Of a stretch of DNA of 64,000 bases, positions 45,984-55,409 are shown piece after piece (positions within the stretch are counted from its first letter, which is position 1; the number at the start of each line of letters is the position of its first letter). The notes beneath the pieces were generated by a model. It worked only from the letters and a program-made list of their open reading frames with translations. It searched no databases and was not told the origin of the DNA. The position numbers were made by a program, and so were the translations under genes. This stretch comes from Liolophura sinensis (Eukaryota; Mollusca; Polyplacophora; Chitonida; Chitonidae). Where the stretch lies: contig NC_088301.1 in assembly GCF_032854445.1 (NCBI RefSeq), positions 10,162,281 to 10,226,280 of the forward strand, written 5' to 3'.

Positions 45984-48900
45984 GCGGGTGCTAAACGTGA
46001 CAGCGGCCATGGATCAATGTCCAGAAGTAGTGAGTCTAGCACCGAATCCTGTCAGCCTGCCGCGGGTACCCGGGAACATTCATCCTCGGCTGAGTCTACA
46101 GCTGCCGTGCGACTACCGCGTACAGAAGCGGTACAAGCCACGGTCAGACAGACGTGTAGAGACAGGGTCACCCAGTCGAGAGATGAGGAAACAGAAGCGG
46201 CTAATCTCCTCCCTAGCAGTGGTTATGTTCTCGAGACAAGTTTGCGCAAGACCGAGCATCAGCCCATGCCCCAGGCTTGTCTCTCCGACGAGTCAAGGGA
46301 GACAACACGGTTGCTCGCTCCTTCGGCGAAGGATGAGGGTTCCCTGCATGGTGGAACCTGTGCAGATGTCTATGACTGCAGACCTAATGACCTGGCTTAC
46401 GTTCAGATCGGAAGCAATCTATACACAGAGGGGAATCTTTCGGACGATGAGAATTTGATGAACAACGTCATTCCTTGTGCCAGCTTTACTGCGAATGAAA
46501 TTTGTGAGCAAAGAAAGGGAGGTGACTCTGACAGTGATGTTGACACTGCCTGGCATCGTGGCGAGCGTAGACTCCATTCAAGGCCAGAGTTAACCGATAA
46601 TCTGATCCCAAGCAGGGGAGATAACTCTAGTGACCGTGCTGAAGCAGGAGCCTACTGTAGATTTGATACAAATGTATACGCACCAAGCAGTTCAGGGGGT
46701 GGAATGGATTCCTACTCTAGATTTATGGAAGAGTCTTTGGGAGACGCAGACTTTCACAGAAACGAAATACACGCTGCAACAAATTCCTCTGACACTATGG
46801 AGTCATACTCAAGGTTCGGTGCTTGTCCTGTCATTAACTCCCGGTCAAATTCCAGCAATTCGGCTTTTTCTTCAAACAGCATGGCTAGTGCACATTTCGA
46901 ACAGGAGGGTGGGGACAAAATCCCATCAGGTGTGTTGACGTACGGTCCCTCTACTTCATCCAACTGCGCTGACAATGGAATTGCTCCATATTCCAGATTG
47001 AGAAGAGATTTTGAAATATCTGCTGACTCTGACACACCACGCATGCACTCCAATAGATGGAATGGACAAGCAGTTCAACTGCCCACTGACACATGTTTTA
47101 CCCAAGATGCCACTGGTATCTCCAGCAATTCTGAACGAGGTATTGGCTGCTACACTCGATTTGACAAACACCCAATCGGAACGCCAAGAGCAACAACATC
47201 AACAACACCTGCAAACGTCAACGACTTGGCCAGTGGACATAACGACGAAGCACAGTCTTCTTGTGAACAAACCAGACTTTCAAATACCCGGCCTCCAACT
47301 TCAGATAACGACGAGTGGCCCTCAGATAGCCAGAGTCATTCTTTGGGTAATCCACCACGTTTTTCTGGCTACCCACGTCTTCCTCTTGAATGCCGAGGCC
47401 AGAAATCTGCTTACCAACCTCATCCGCCTGAACCTCATAACTACCACATCCAACATCAAACTTCCTCACAATACGAACGTCAGACTTCTGGAATTCAGGC
47501 TCAACCTTCTGGAAATCAGGTTCAACCTTCTGGAAATCAGGCTCAAACTTCTGGAAATCAGACTCAAACTCCTGACAACCAACGTCAACCCTCATCACAA
47601 TACGGACGTCATACTCCTGGAATTCAGGCTCAACCTTCGGACTACCAACCTCACCCTTTTGACTACCAGCTTGACCCATCTGAATACCATTGTTACCCTT
47701 CTGACTACCAGCGTCACCCATCTGAATACCAACGTCACCCTCCTAACTATCAACGACACTCATCGAACTATCAGCATAACCCTTCTGACTACCAGCGTCA
47801 CCCATCTGAATACCAATGTCACCCCTCTGACTACCAGCGTCAACCGTCTGAATACCAACGTCACCCTTTTGGCTATCAACGTCACTCATCGAGCTTTCTG
47901 CGTCACCCTTCTGACTACCAGCGTCGCCCGTCTGAATATCAACGTCACCCATCTGAAGACCAACATCATCCTTCTGAATACCAGCGTCACCCATCTGACT
48001 ATCAACGTCACTTATTGAACTATCAACCTCACCCATCGGACTACCAGCGTCACCAATCTGAATGCCAACGTCACCCTCCTGACTACCAGCCTCGCCAATC
48101 TGAATACCATCGTCACCCTTCTGAATACCAGCGTCACCCACCTGACTATCAATGTCACTTATCGAACTATCAACCTCATGCATCGGACTACCAGCGTCAC
48201 CTATCTGAATGCCAACGTCACCTTTCTGACTACCAGCGTCACCCATCGGACTATCAACCTCACCCATCGGACTATCAACCTCACCCATCGGAATTCGAAC
48301 GTCACTCATCGGAATACGAACGTCACCAATCGGAATACGAACATCAACCATCTGACTTTCAATATCACTCATCAGACTTTCAGCGTCTCCCATCTGACTC
48401 TCAGTGTCCCCCATTTGAATACCAAGGTCAACTTTATGACTGCGAGCGCCAACCTCGTGACCACCCACGTCAGCTTTCTGCACCACGACGTCAACTTTAT
48501 GATAACCAACATGACCCATCAGACTACAAGCGCCAGCGACCATCCTCTGACTACCAGCGTCATGCTTCAGAACACCAACCCGAAGCCTCAGAGCATCATA
48601 GTCAACAGTCAGCTGATTATCCGAGTTCGTATAGTCGATTTTCAGCATGTCGTGAAGTCACTACAGCAAATCAGCCTCAGGTTTATGTGGATTTGAACGT
48701 TACAAAAGACAATCCAAAAAATGCGGATAGGACTTCTGTTAAACTGGAGAAGGGCGGAAATGTGCTTTATTCAGCCTGCGACGTACCGATAAGCAAAAAC
48801 ATTGCTCATTTCGGCGCATTCGCAGCACAAGATCTCAACTGTAACAACAGGAGAGATCATAAAGGCGGAGAAATGTTTATTGACGATCTTAATTTTGATA

Positions 48901-49286
48901 TCCTTGATTTTGACCATTTTCTCCAAGACAGTACAGTTGAGGGCGTCATGGGTGATAACGAGAGCATTACAGTAGGGGGTGGCGAGAACAGTGCTGTAGG
49001 CGGCGATGGAAGGAGTGCTGTGGGCGTTGGCGGGAGCATTGCTTCAGGCGGTGGCAGGAGCATTACTTTAGGCGGTTGTGGGAGCATTGCTTCAGGCGAT
49101 TGTGAAAACTTTGCTTCATGCGGTTGTGTGAACATTGCTTCAGGCGGTAACAGAAGCAGTACACTAAGTGACAGTTCCTCGAACTGCCCGTCAGGAGACA
49201 ATGCAAATAGCGTTTGGGTTCAAAGCTCGAGGCCTTCGTCACCTACAGCGAAAGACAACTACTGCGTTAAAGAAACTGTACTTTAA
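45984..49286 (+). CDS. Receptor exon 16: repeat-rich cytoplasmic tail and stop
   Basis: The acceptor TTTTTCTAG ends at 45,983; phase 0; stop TAA at 49,284-49,286. Encodes residues 719-1818. It opens with AGAKRDSGHGSMSRSSESST: DSGHGS (724-729) fits the beta-TrCP degron DSGxxS, and the serine run recalls gp130 GHSSGIGGSSCMSSS. Acidic dileucines EAANLL (789-794) and ETTRLL (824-829) follow. YCRF, YSRF, YSRF, YSRL, YTRF and a late YSRF are spaced through the tail. Heptads run from about 1221 (GIQAQPS type) and 1271-1596 ([D/E]YQRHPS type). Seven YxxQ motifs (YHIQ, YERQ, YQRQ, YEHQ, YQGQ, YDNQ, YKRQ) fit STAT docking. Near the end are an acidic-hydrophobic stretch (1683-1701) and a Gly/Ser repeat. 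The antisense and +1/+2 frames of 71-335 codons over this exon are shadows. Confidence 0.92.
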   Translation, partial: AGAKRDSGHGSMSRSSESSTESCQPAAGTREHSSSAESTAAVRLPRTEAVQATVRQTCRDRVTQSRDEETEAANLLPSSGYVLETSLRKTEHQPMPQACLSDESRETTRLLAPSAKDEGSLHGGTCADVYDCRPNDLAYVQIGSNLYTEGNLSDDENLMNNVIPCASFTANEICEQRKGGDSDSDVDTAWHRGERRLHSRPELTDNLIPSRGDNSSDRAEAGAYCRFDTNVYAPSSSGGGMDSYSRFMEESLGDADFHRNEIHAATNSSDTMESYSRFGACPVINSRSNSSNSAFSSNSMASAHFEQEGGDKIPSGVLTYGPSTSSNCADNGIAPYSRLRRDFEISADSDTPRMHSNRWNGQAVQLPTDTCFTQDATGISSNSERGIGCYTRFDKHPIGTPRATTSTTPANVNDLASGHNDEAQSSCEQTRLSNTRPPTSDNDEWPSDSQSHSLGNPPRFSGYPRLPLECRGQKSAYQPHPPEPHNYHIQHQTSSQYERQTSGIQAQPSGNQVQPSGNQAQTSGNQTQTPDNQRQPSSQYGRHTPGIQAQPSDYQPHPFDYQLDPSEYHCYPSDYQRHPSEYQRHPPNYQRHSSNYQHNPSDYQRHPSEYQCHPSDYQRQPSEYQRHPFGYQRHSSSFLRHPSDYQRRPSEYQRHPSEDQHHPSEYQRHPSDYQRHLLNYQPHPSDYQRHQSECQRHPPDYQPRQSEYHRHPSEYQRHPPDYQCHLSNYQPHASDYQRHLSECQRHLSDYQRHPSDYQPHPSDYQPHPSEFERHSSEYERHQSEYEHQPSDFQYHSSDFQRLPSDSQCPPFEYQGQLYDCERQPRDHPRQLSAPRRQLYDNQHDPSDYKRQRPSSDYQRHASEHQPEASEHHSQQSADYPSSYSRFSACREVTTANQPQVYVDLNVTKDNPKNADRTSVKLEKGGNVLYSACDVPISKNIAHFGAFAAQDLNCNNRRDHKGGEMFIDDLNFDILDFDHFLQDSTVEGVMGDNESITVGGGENSAVGGDGRSAVGVGGSIASGGGRSITLGGCGSIASGDCENFASCGCVNIASGGNRSSTLSDSSSNCPSGDNANSVWVQSSRPSSPTAKDNYCVKETVL
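47490..48615 (+). repeat. Coding 21-nt (heptad) array in the receptor tail
   Basis: About 54 seven-residue units. The first block is GNQAQPS-like (47,490-47,639). From 47,640, units read DYQRHPS or EYQRHPS, with PHPS, CHPS and RHSS variants and later decay to DFQ, ECQ, EHQ. The register of seven is kept almost without indels, and tyrosine is retained in about three quarters of units. Confidence 0.93.
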
Positions 49287-49895
49287 ATTGAGCGTAAAGT
49301 CTGCCACTGTATATACATAGAAAAAAAGGAAATATGGCGAAGGTGTCACAGAAAAAATATTTTCAAAAATTATAACGCTTTGAAAGCCGACAGGTTGTAA
49401 TTCAGTATTGGGGATATGTCACAATTCATTCTCAGTAGCCATTTCGTAAAAGCCCTTAAAGCTTGGCCAGTCACTACCGTTGAAAGCGCCACGTGACTAT
49501 TGGCTGTAATGTCAGCTCTTGATAGTTAGTGTGGCTTCCGACCGTAGGTAGCCTCTCATCAATGCAACAAATTACAACAGGTTTATTATGACACTATCTC
49601 CTCCATATCTACAGGAAAGTGTCTATTCTAAATGAGGGCCTGCTATACTCTGTAAATTCCCTGACATGAGTACAACCAGCTAACACTGACCGTCGTGCAG
49701 GACGAAAACGAACAGGGTCACTTGTTCTCACAAAGATCGTCCGGACAGACTGCCAAACTCAAAAGAAGATCCGTTGTTTGAAAACGGATGGAGAACTGAA
49801 ACTTTTTAGTTGGGTATCTGGCGTTTTCTTTTGCGTTTTTTATCTCGCCCCATTACTTAATGTCGATAGTACAAGAGGGCTCCTCTTGATAGCTA
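49287..49895 (+). other. Probable receptor 3' UTR
   Basis: No open frame and no AATAAA close to the stop. The transcript probably continues to one of the signals near 50.7-51.0 kb, through the SINEs. Confidence 0.5.
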
Positions 49896-50240
49896 TAGTG
49901 AGTGAGTGAGTGAGTGAGTGAGTGGGGTTTAACGTCGTACTTAACAATTTTTCAGTCATATGACGACGAAGGAATCCTTAGAGTGTATGTAATGTGCCTC
50001 CTTGTTGCATGACGGATTTCTACCACTCTTTTATCTAGTGCTGCTTCACTGAGACGGATTACCGAAGGCAAGTAAGGCGCCCTGGCTTAGCCGTTATACT
50101 GATACCGGTCAACCAGTCGTTGCACTATCGCTTTCATGCTGAACACCAAGCGAGGAAGATACAGCTTCCTCTTTTAAGGTCTTAGGTGTGAAACGACCCA
50201 GGATTGATCCTGGATCTACCGCTCCCGAAGCGACTAGTAA
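49896..50240 (-). mobile_element. tRNA-derived SINE (family B), near full length
   Basis: The + strand shows GTGAGTGAGTGAGTGAGTGA, GGGGTTTAACGTCGTACTTA, TCAGTCATATGACGACGAAG, ACTGAGACGG, AAGTAAGGCGCCCTGG, CCAAGCGAGGAAGATACAGC and a GGATTGATCCTGGATC end (B-box-like in reverse). The same blocks occur at 17,411-17,707 (opposite strand) and in part at 14,930-15,125. Confidence 0.8.
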
Positions 50241-50289
50241 ATAGTTAAAAGGAAACTATAATACTATAATACAGTTATCGGACCCTTGC

Positions 50290-50510
50290 CTATTCGGCTA
50301 TTAGAATTGGTGGTCTTGCCTTCGCCGATTGGCCCGTCACCCAGTGAAGTCACAGGTTCGAATCCAGATCTCGCTTGTTTGGCTGACAGTTTAAGTCAGT
50401 GAGTTTGTCAGGTAATTGACGAAGGGTTTACTCCGGCCACTTTGCTTTCCTCCATAAGCCTGACACCCGAATAAGTGAAAATGTTTTTTGAGTACGCCAT
50501 TCAGTCATGT
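50290..50510 (+). mobile_element. tRNA-derived SINE-like element
   Basis: CACAGGTTCGAATCCAGATC is a B-box-like segment. The 3' part ends with GAATAAGTGAAAATG and TTTTTTGAGTACGCCATTCA, a diverged form of the family-A tail domain. Confidence 0.6.
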
Positions 50511-50706
50511 AAATAAGTGATCGACTGGCGAGAAATTGTGGAGCTCACTTCCATTGTAGTTACTGATGTGCTTAATCATATTTATGTGAACTCAGCTATC
50601 ACTCCTGCAAATTTATGTCTTTCATAGTAAAAATTCACGTTATGTTAACACTTCATGTAAAGTTATATACATTTCTCTATAGTGGAACTGAATTTGTATT
50701 TGGTCT

Positions 50707-50712
50707 AATAAA
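50707..50712 (+). terminator. Candidate poly(A) signal AATAAA for the receptor
   Basis: First AATAAA downstream of the stop on the + strand, 1.4 kb away. A second is at 50,968-50,973. Neither can be confirmed without transcripts. Confidence 0.3.
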
Positions 50713-51350
50713 GATATGTATGAACGCTATATTGTATGATCTGAATGTATTATTTTTCGTTCTGTTATTCACAACTAGGCCCCTATGCGGTCAAAAAAGG
50801 GCAAATTCTGGTCATACAGAGCATGCGTCGCTCTCCACCTTTCGTTTTACATGACTGCCACCAATAGACAAGCTTAACCTTTGGAACCTGTGAGACACAC
50901 GTAGGCTTCATGAGATTTAGCCTCATCACTTGTGTCCTCGCGTAGAACTATTTAATTAGCCATCATCAATAAAATTGTTTTAGGTGTAGGGTAGAATCAT
51001 GTTATACATACTTTAGATAAAGGGAATGCATCCGTACTAATTGTTTATGTTTTTGACATCACTTCCTGACTCATCACCGTGATCCCAGTGACCTCAGCGT
51101 TGTTCAAGATTTCTAAACAATATTTGCTATTGATGGAAGTGATGTAAAGCGAAAGAGCGACGCATGTGGTGTAAGGAGTATTGTTTTTCGTGATACATGA
51201 TTACTACTTCACCAGTTTACCCACAAACCGTCACCACATACATGAACAAATGACTATAGATACCTTGGTCCGAATGGATGGATATACCACATCCAATGTC
51301 TCACCACCCCTTCCCCTGACAACATCACTTTGATTCCCGGTGAAAGCCGT
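50713..51350. other. Intergenic DNA, no gene seen
   Basis: No supported feature besides the second AATAAA at 50,968. Confidence 0.5.
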
Positions 51351-51370
51351 TGTGACGTCATGACGTCACA
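51351..51370. promoter_or_regulatory. 20-bp perfect palindrome with two CRE sites
   Basis: TGTGACGTCATGACGTCACA equals its own reverse complement and contains TGACGTCA twice back to back. TGACGTCA is the consensus CREB/ATF site. The nearest confident genes are 2 kb upstream and 6.4 kb downstream. Confidence 0.5.
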
Positions 51371-52294
51371 GAACAATTGGATATTTGTAATCAGTATGTG
51401 GGACATCCGGTTGACACACTTGCAGCAATATTGATTAGGACTAATCAAGTGAGTGTTCTTGATTGACAGTTCGGAAAGGTCTATCCGCTTTGGCGAGAGA
51501 GATTCCTCCCTGGTAATCTTGGTACATATAATTCAGCATTAAGTCGCGTTCACACGATGCGATTTCTCGAATGATCTTGTCGAATTCGATAAGTGGAAGG
51601 AAAATTGGACAAGCCTAGTTCGTGACTTGTTCATATAGCTAGTGTGGCGATCTTATTCAACATATATGAATATAATATGTATATGCATAGAATATACATC
51701 CTTTAGCACTGGAATAGCAGTCCATATTCATTTACCAGGATGTTGTAAGTAAATAAAGTTAGATAAGGGTAGGGAGTGAGCGAAATAAGCAGGGAACAAA
51801 GAAATACCGTAGGGACGGAGCACAGAATGAAAAAAAACTCCAGAATAACGGTAATGATCCAAATTAGGAATAGAAGCGACCACACCAGATGACAAGTGGA
51901 CGTTCATGTCGCTGATGTCGATGATGTCGCTGCCATGCACCACCCATGTTGGCCCATCTATATGTGTTCCTCTTTTGAGAAATCATAGTTAACGAAGTCA
52001 AATTAAAAATTCTTCCTCTTGTTGACAAGAAATCCTGCTCTTTATGAGGGGAGGGGGGGAGGGGAAAGGGCAAAATGAAGCGACTTCAGTCTGATACTGG
52101 GTATTTTGTGCTGTTTGTGAAATGTACTTTGTCATTTTCTTTGGGTCATGTAATATCTCTTTTATCTATACTCCATTGTGAAATTAATAATCAAACTTTG
52201 TACGGCGGTGTAAAACACCAGTGAATAAATGGGATTTTGATGTGATATGAACCTAGCTAGGTTTAGCCATGGTCATGGTCCGTAAATGTTTGCC
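51371..52294. other. Intergenic DNA, no gene supported
   Basis: Only short frames. The minus frames at 51,703-52,073 lack motifs. Confidence 0.5.
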
Positions 52295-52522
52295 CTACTT
52301 TGTCAGTTCCTCCTCCGGAATGTGCCCATATACAAACATGACCCAGATTGTGCCAAGACTGACCATCGTGAAGGCAAACAGAGCACCAGAACAGAGTGGT
52401 AATCCAAAGCAAACACACAGAGGGTGTCGGTACCTTCTGGGTGTCTGCGTACCCTTTATGTCGTATATCCACTGGGTGCATACCCAATCCCTTTTTTGTT
52501 GTGTTTTTAGGGAGAGGATATA
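52295..52522 (-). CDS. Possible C-terminal exon of an unknown membrane protein
   Basis: This minus frame is open for 75 codons before a TAG and has no ATG near its start, as an internal or last exon would. It reads YDIKGTQTPRRYRHPLCVCF, then a hydrophobic stretch GALFAFTMVSLGTIWVMFVY, then GHIPEEELTK and stop. A basic segment, one helix and an acidic end look protein-like. I do not recognise a family, and the upstream splice acceptor is uncertain (CACCCAG or TACGCAG are candidates). The + strand is also open here (134 codons) but looks random. Confidence 0.28.
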   Translation of the reverse strand, partial: YILSLKTQQKRDWVCTQWIYDIKGTQTPRRYRHPLCVCFGLPLCSGALFAFTMVSLGTIWVMFVYGHIPEEELTK

Positions 52523-53825
52523 TCAATGGTCATCTAACGTCTCTTCCGTACACATTGTCTACAAGGCCATTCGTTTTTCATGGATAACGTCCTGTTATTT
52601 TGCATTGGAGAGTTGCCAAAGTCACCAGTCTGTAAGGGTAATTCTTTTTGAGGCAAAAGACACGGTAGCATAAATTGTATTTCATTCTTTAATCAGTTGC
52701 TTAAATCATATTGGATGATATCGAGTACTTATATCACATATCTAATCCAGACGAAGAAGATTGTTCAGCAAATGGAATCTTTCAATTTACGATCTAAGGC
52801 CATCTATTCCTTAAGTCAGGGGTTGCAAAAACACAAATATAAGAGCCATGGATATACTAACCTGTATCCTCCCCTTCCTGCGCTCCCGCCCTCGACCACT
52901 ATAGTCCGTCGTTAGTTATACGCACCTTATCACATATTTATATATCATATCTAAGGCAATTGACAATCTCCACGTTTGTAATAAAGATATTGCTCTTCGA
53001 GTCAGAGTCAAGTAAGGCACACGATTACAGCTCAGTCAACAACCTTACGCGTGTTTCACCCAACCCACCGTATACGCCAACATGTACATATAGCACCCTG
53101 TCTCACTAGCCCTGTACTCAGTGGTGTGGGGAGTACTTAGGCCTGAGACCCCTGCTAAGATGTATGTACAGGTAAATACTTATTAAGGAGGCCTTTAACC
53201 CAGATTATGTATTTAGCCTGATAAGTGAAGCGCGCATGGTAGGGGGGTCGCTGAAGAACTGATCAAGTGGTATGTAGACATCAAAGCAACACCGGACCTC
53301 TGATTCCGTAAGTGTAATTGGCTCTGTTCCTATCAGATCAGAAAATCACTGCATAATCAATCACATGCAGTTTGTCATTGATGCGTTTATGTTTGTGAAG
53401 AATGAGTCGTGATGAGTGTATACAAATCTGCTCGACTGTCTTAACGTAGGAGCTGGCATGTATAATGGGTACAGCACACAAAGACAAGATGTCAAGTGTG
53501 CGTACATGTTTTCACAGTACTGTCTTCAGTAAGTGACACTTAACCAAGTTTATAATTACTATAATGATAAAACATTTCGTAAAAATCATTTCTCATCCCC
53601 GCTGATTAGAAAGACTATACTCTGCGCTTTTTATAATAATGGCAAAATGCCAACATCTTTTTTTTTCATTATTTATTTTACAAAACGACAAAAATATGCA
53701 GTAAAAAAAGATTCATACCATAAACTGATGTATAGGATGAGTAGCAATCTAAAAAAAATAAACTTTTCAGGCAAACAAAAGTGATGGCGATGGAGGTAAA
53801 TATTGAGTGCCGGTATTTAATTTGG
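52523..53825. other. Intergenic DNA, no gene seen
   Basis: No supported feature. Confidence 0.5.
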
Positions 53826-54203
53826 CTAAGGGTAATTGTACCATCTCTGATTGTTATCTTCTCGCATGCTTCGCTGAGCCTCTTCAGTTCGAACATGTCG
53901 GGGAATACATAAAAAGGCCGTGTGCATTGTTGGGAGATGTGCCCAGGTATAATTGAAGCAGCTTTTATAGTTCACCCTCACCCCGGGTATTAATGGTGGC
54001 AGTAGCGGGACTGACACCTGTTCGTCCCCACAAATGACCCTAGAAAGTCCAGGAGGTGACCAGTTCTCTGCTAACGTCTCCTCCTGCCCTACAGCTGCCC
54101 CATATACAACTGCCAGGATAAAGGCTATAGGTAGCTCTACTCGCCACGCTGCGTTTAGTACACCTCGGTTAAGTCCAGATTCGTATCGTGGGAAAGTTAC
54201 GAA
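53826..54203 (-). CDS. Uncertain open segment, possibly repeat-derived
   Basis: Minus frame open for 125 codons between two stops, without an ATG in its first two thirds. Includes FPRYESGLNRGVLNAAWRVE, then a hydrophobic ELPIAFILAVVYGAAVGQEE, then CFNYTWAHLPTMHTAFLCIP. The GATACGAATCTGG near its start resembles a tRNA B box, so it may be a SINE or other repeat that happens to be open. Function unknown. Confidence 0.2.
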   Translation of the reverse strand, partial: FVTFPRYESGLNRGVLNAAWRVELPIAFILAVVYGAAVGQEETLAENWSPPGLSRVICGDEQVSVPLLPPLIPGVRVNYKSCFNYTWAHLPTMHTAFLCIPRHVRTEEAQRSMREDNNQRWYNYP

Positions 54204-55232
54204 CTAGAGCGCTGTTACTTTATAGACGAAATGCATTTCAGAAGTTCTTGTCAAAAAGCTTTGATGTCATTAACATTTCCTGAAGCACCCTTCACAAAGG
54301 TAAGTGTCTTTTTTGACGTGGTTACATTCCTTATGTGCACCGAGATATGTGTAGGCCTATATTTATATATGTGTGTGTGCCGTGCGGTATAATGTAAATG
54401 ATGCGTTCGTCTTATTTACTAAAAAGGGAACGTAGGTAGAGTGACTAGTTGTTGTATATGCATATAGACCGAGCCTACATATGAGTATGGGGGGAGTTAG
54501 TGAAACAGTACATAACAAACAACATATGTTACACACATGAAATTTAGTATTTGTCACTATCTGGACTGCGTATGCTGTGTATTTTTATGTTAGAACAATG
54601 TCGAGCTAAGAGAGCTAAAGGCCTATACATACATATCAGTTTCGTGTGCTTTTAGATTTGTCACGCTAGACTTCTCAGTTTAGCCCTCGAGTCCTTCCCA
54701 CAGGTGCGCTGATTACAGATTTTATAGGTAAAGCTATCTCATGTATAAAAGGCTACCTATACACGTGTTCCATCTAACCCGCAATCTTGACATATTTTAA
54801 GACAAGGCCATGTGTATATATGTAGGCTATAGGATGTTACCGCAGCCAATACCTCCGCTGTATATAGTGAAACATTTGAGGGATGTGACAACGTTGGTCG
54901 GTCAGGGTGTGATAGTATATATTATACCGCGGTGTTTAGGTCTCCGACTGCTTGGGCGGATCTCTGTGTGTCCGCCCGTGTGTCAGCTACCCGTGCCTAT
55001 AGGTTACCAGGTATGCTGGACCTCATATTGAGATGAGATCACCTGTCACCGATGAGAACGACAGACCACCCAGGTATATGTATCCTTCAGTTGACTGGGG
55101 TAAGTCTTGTCCATCAGTGCAGGCTATATACACCTGTGTTGAGTCGTCAGGGGTTATTTCATCAACTGGTAAAATGGAAAGTTATCTATTAATTATACTT
55201 ATGAAGACTGTACTTTGACTATGTAGAACAGG
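54204..55232. other. Intergenic DNA, no gene seen
   Basis: No supported feature. Confidence 0.5.
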
Positions 55233-55409
55233 GGCCGATTCCACAAAGCCATTTATGACTTACGCCAAAATTTGAAATACGATTTGAAATACGATTAAAT
55301 GTTACCCAATGCAAAAGTGTTAACATTTACACTTCCTGCATCAAAATCTAGGCAATGTGAAGAAACTTTTAATTTTTGACTTCAGTCAGAAATGGCGTTT
55401 GGAATCGGC
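55233..55409. mobile_element. Palindromic element, family MITE-1, copy 2
   Basis: The left end GGCCGATTCCACAAAGCCAT and the reverse complement of the right end, AGCCGATTCCAAACGCCATT, form inverted termini of about 40 bp. The layout matches 21,659-21,873. Confidence 0.8.

Larger units (their letters stand above)
22521..49286 (+). other. Gene span: gp130/IL6ST-like class I cytokine receptor
   Basis: Sixteen coding exons joined by GT-AG introns with continuous phase encode 1,818 residues with exon 4a, or 1,816 with 4b. Order: signal peptide (1-about 20), Ig-like D1 (23-116), fibronectin-III D2 (117-224), D3 (225-327), D4 (328-429), D5 (430-542), D6 (543-646), transmembrane helix (about 648-669), cytoplasmic tail (670-1818). 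This is the vertebrate gp130 layout. D2 keeps two cysteine pairs with 10-residue spacing, the D2-D3 link reads VKPN as in gp130, and D3 ends with a YWSDPY degenerate WSXWS. The family binds helical cytokines and activates JAK/STAT. The extracellular domains are spread over two exons each. The tail is much longer than gp130's (about 277 residues). In insects the equivalent receptor is Domeless. Exon borders are inferred by eye, without transcripts. Confidence 0.9.

Noticed and set aside
47011-48696. Long + frames (335 and 172 codons) and minus frames (167 and 301 codons) over the receptor tail
   Set aside because: They are alternate-frame shadows of the 21-nt coding repeat. Only the exon 16 frame connects by splicing, has domain-level continuity and contains the functional motifs.
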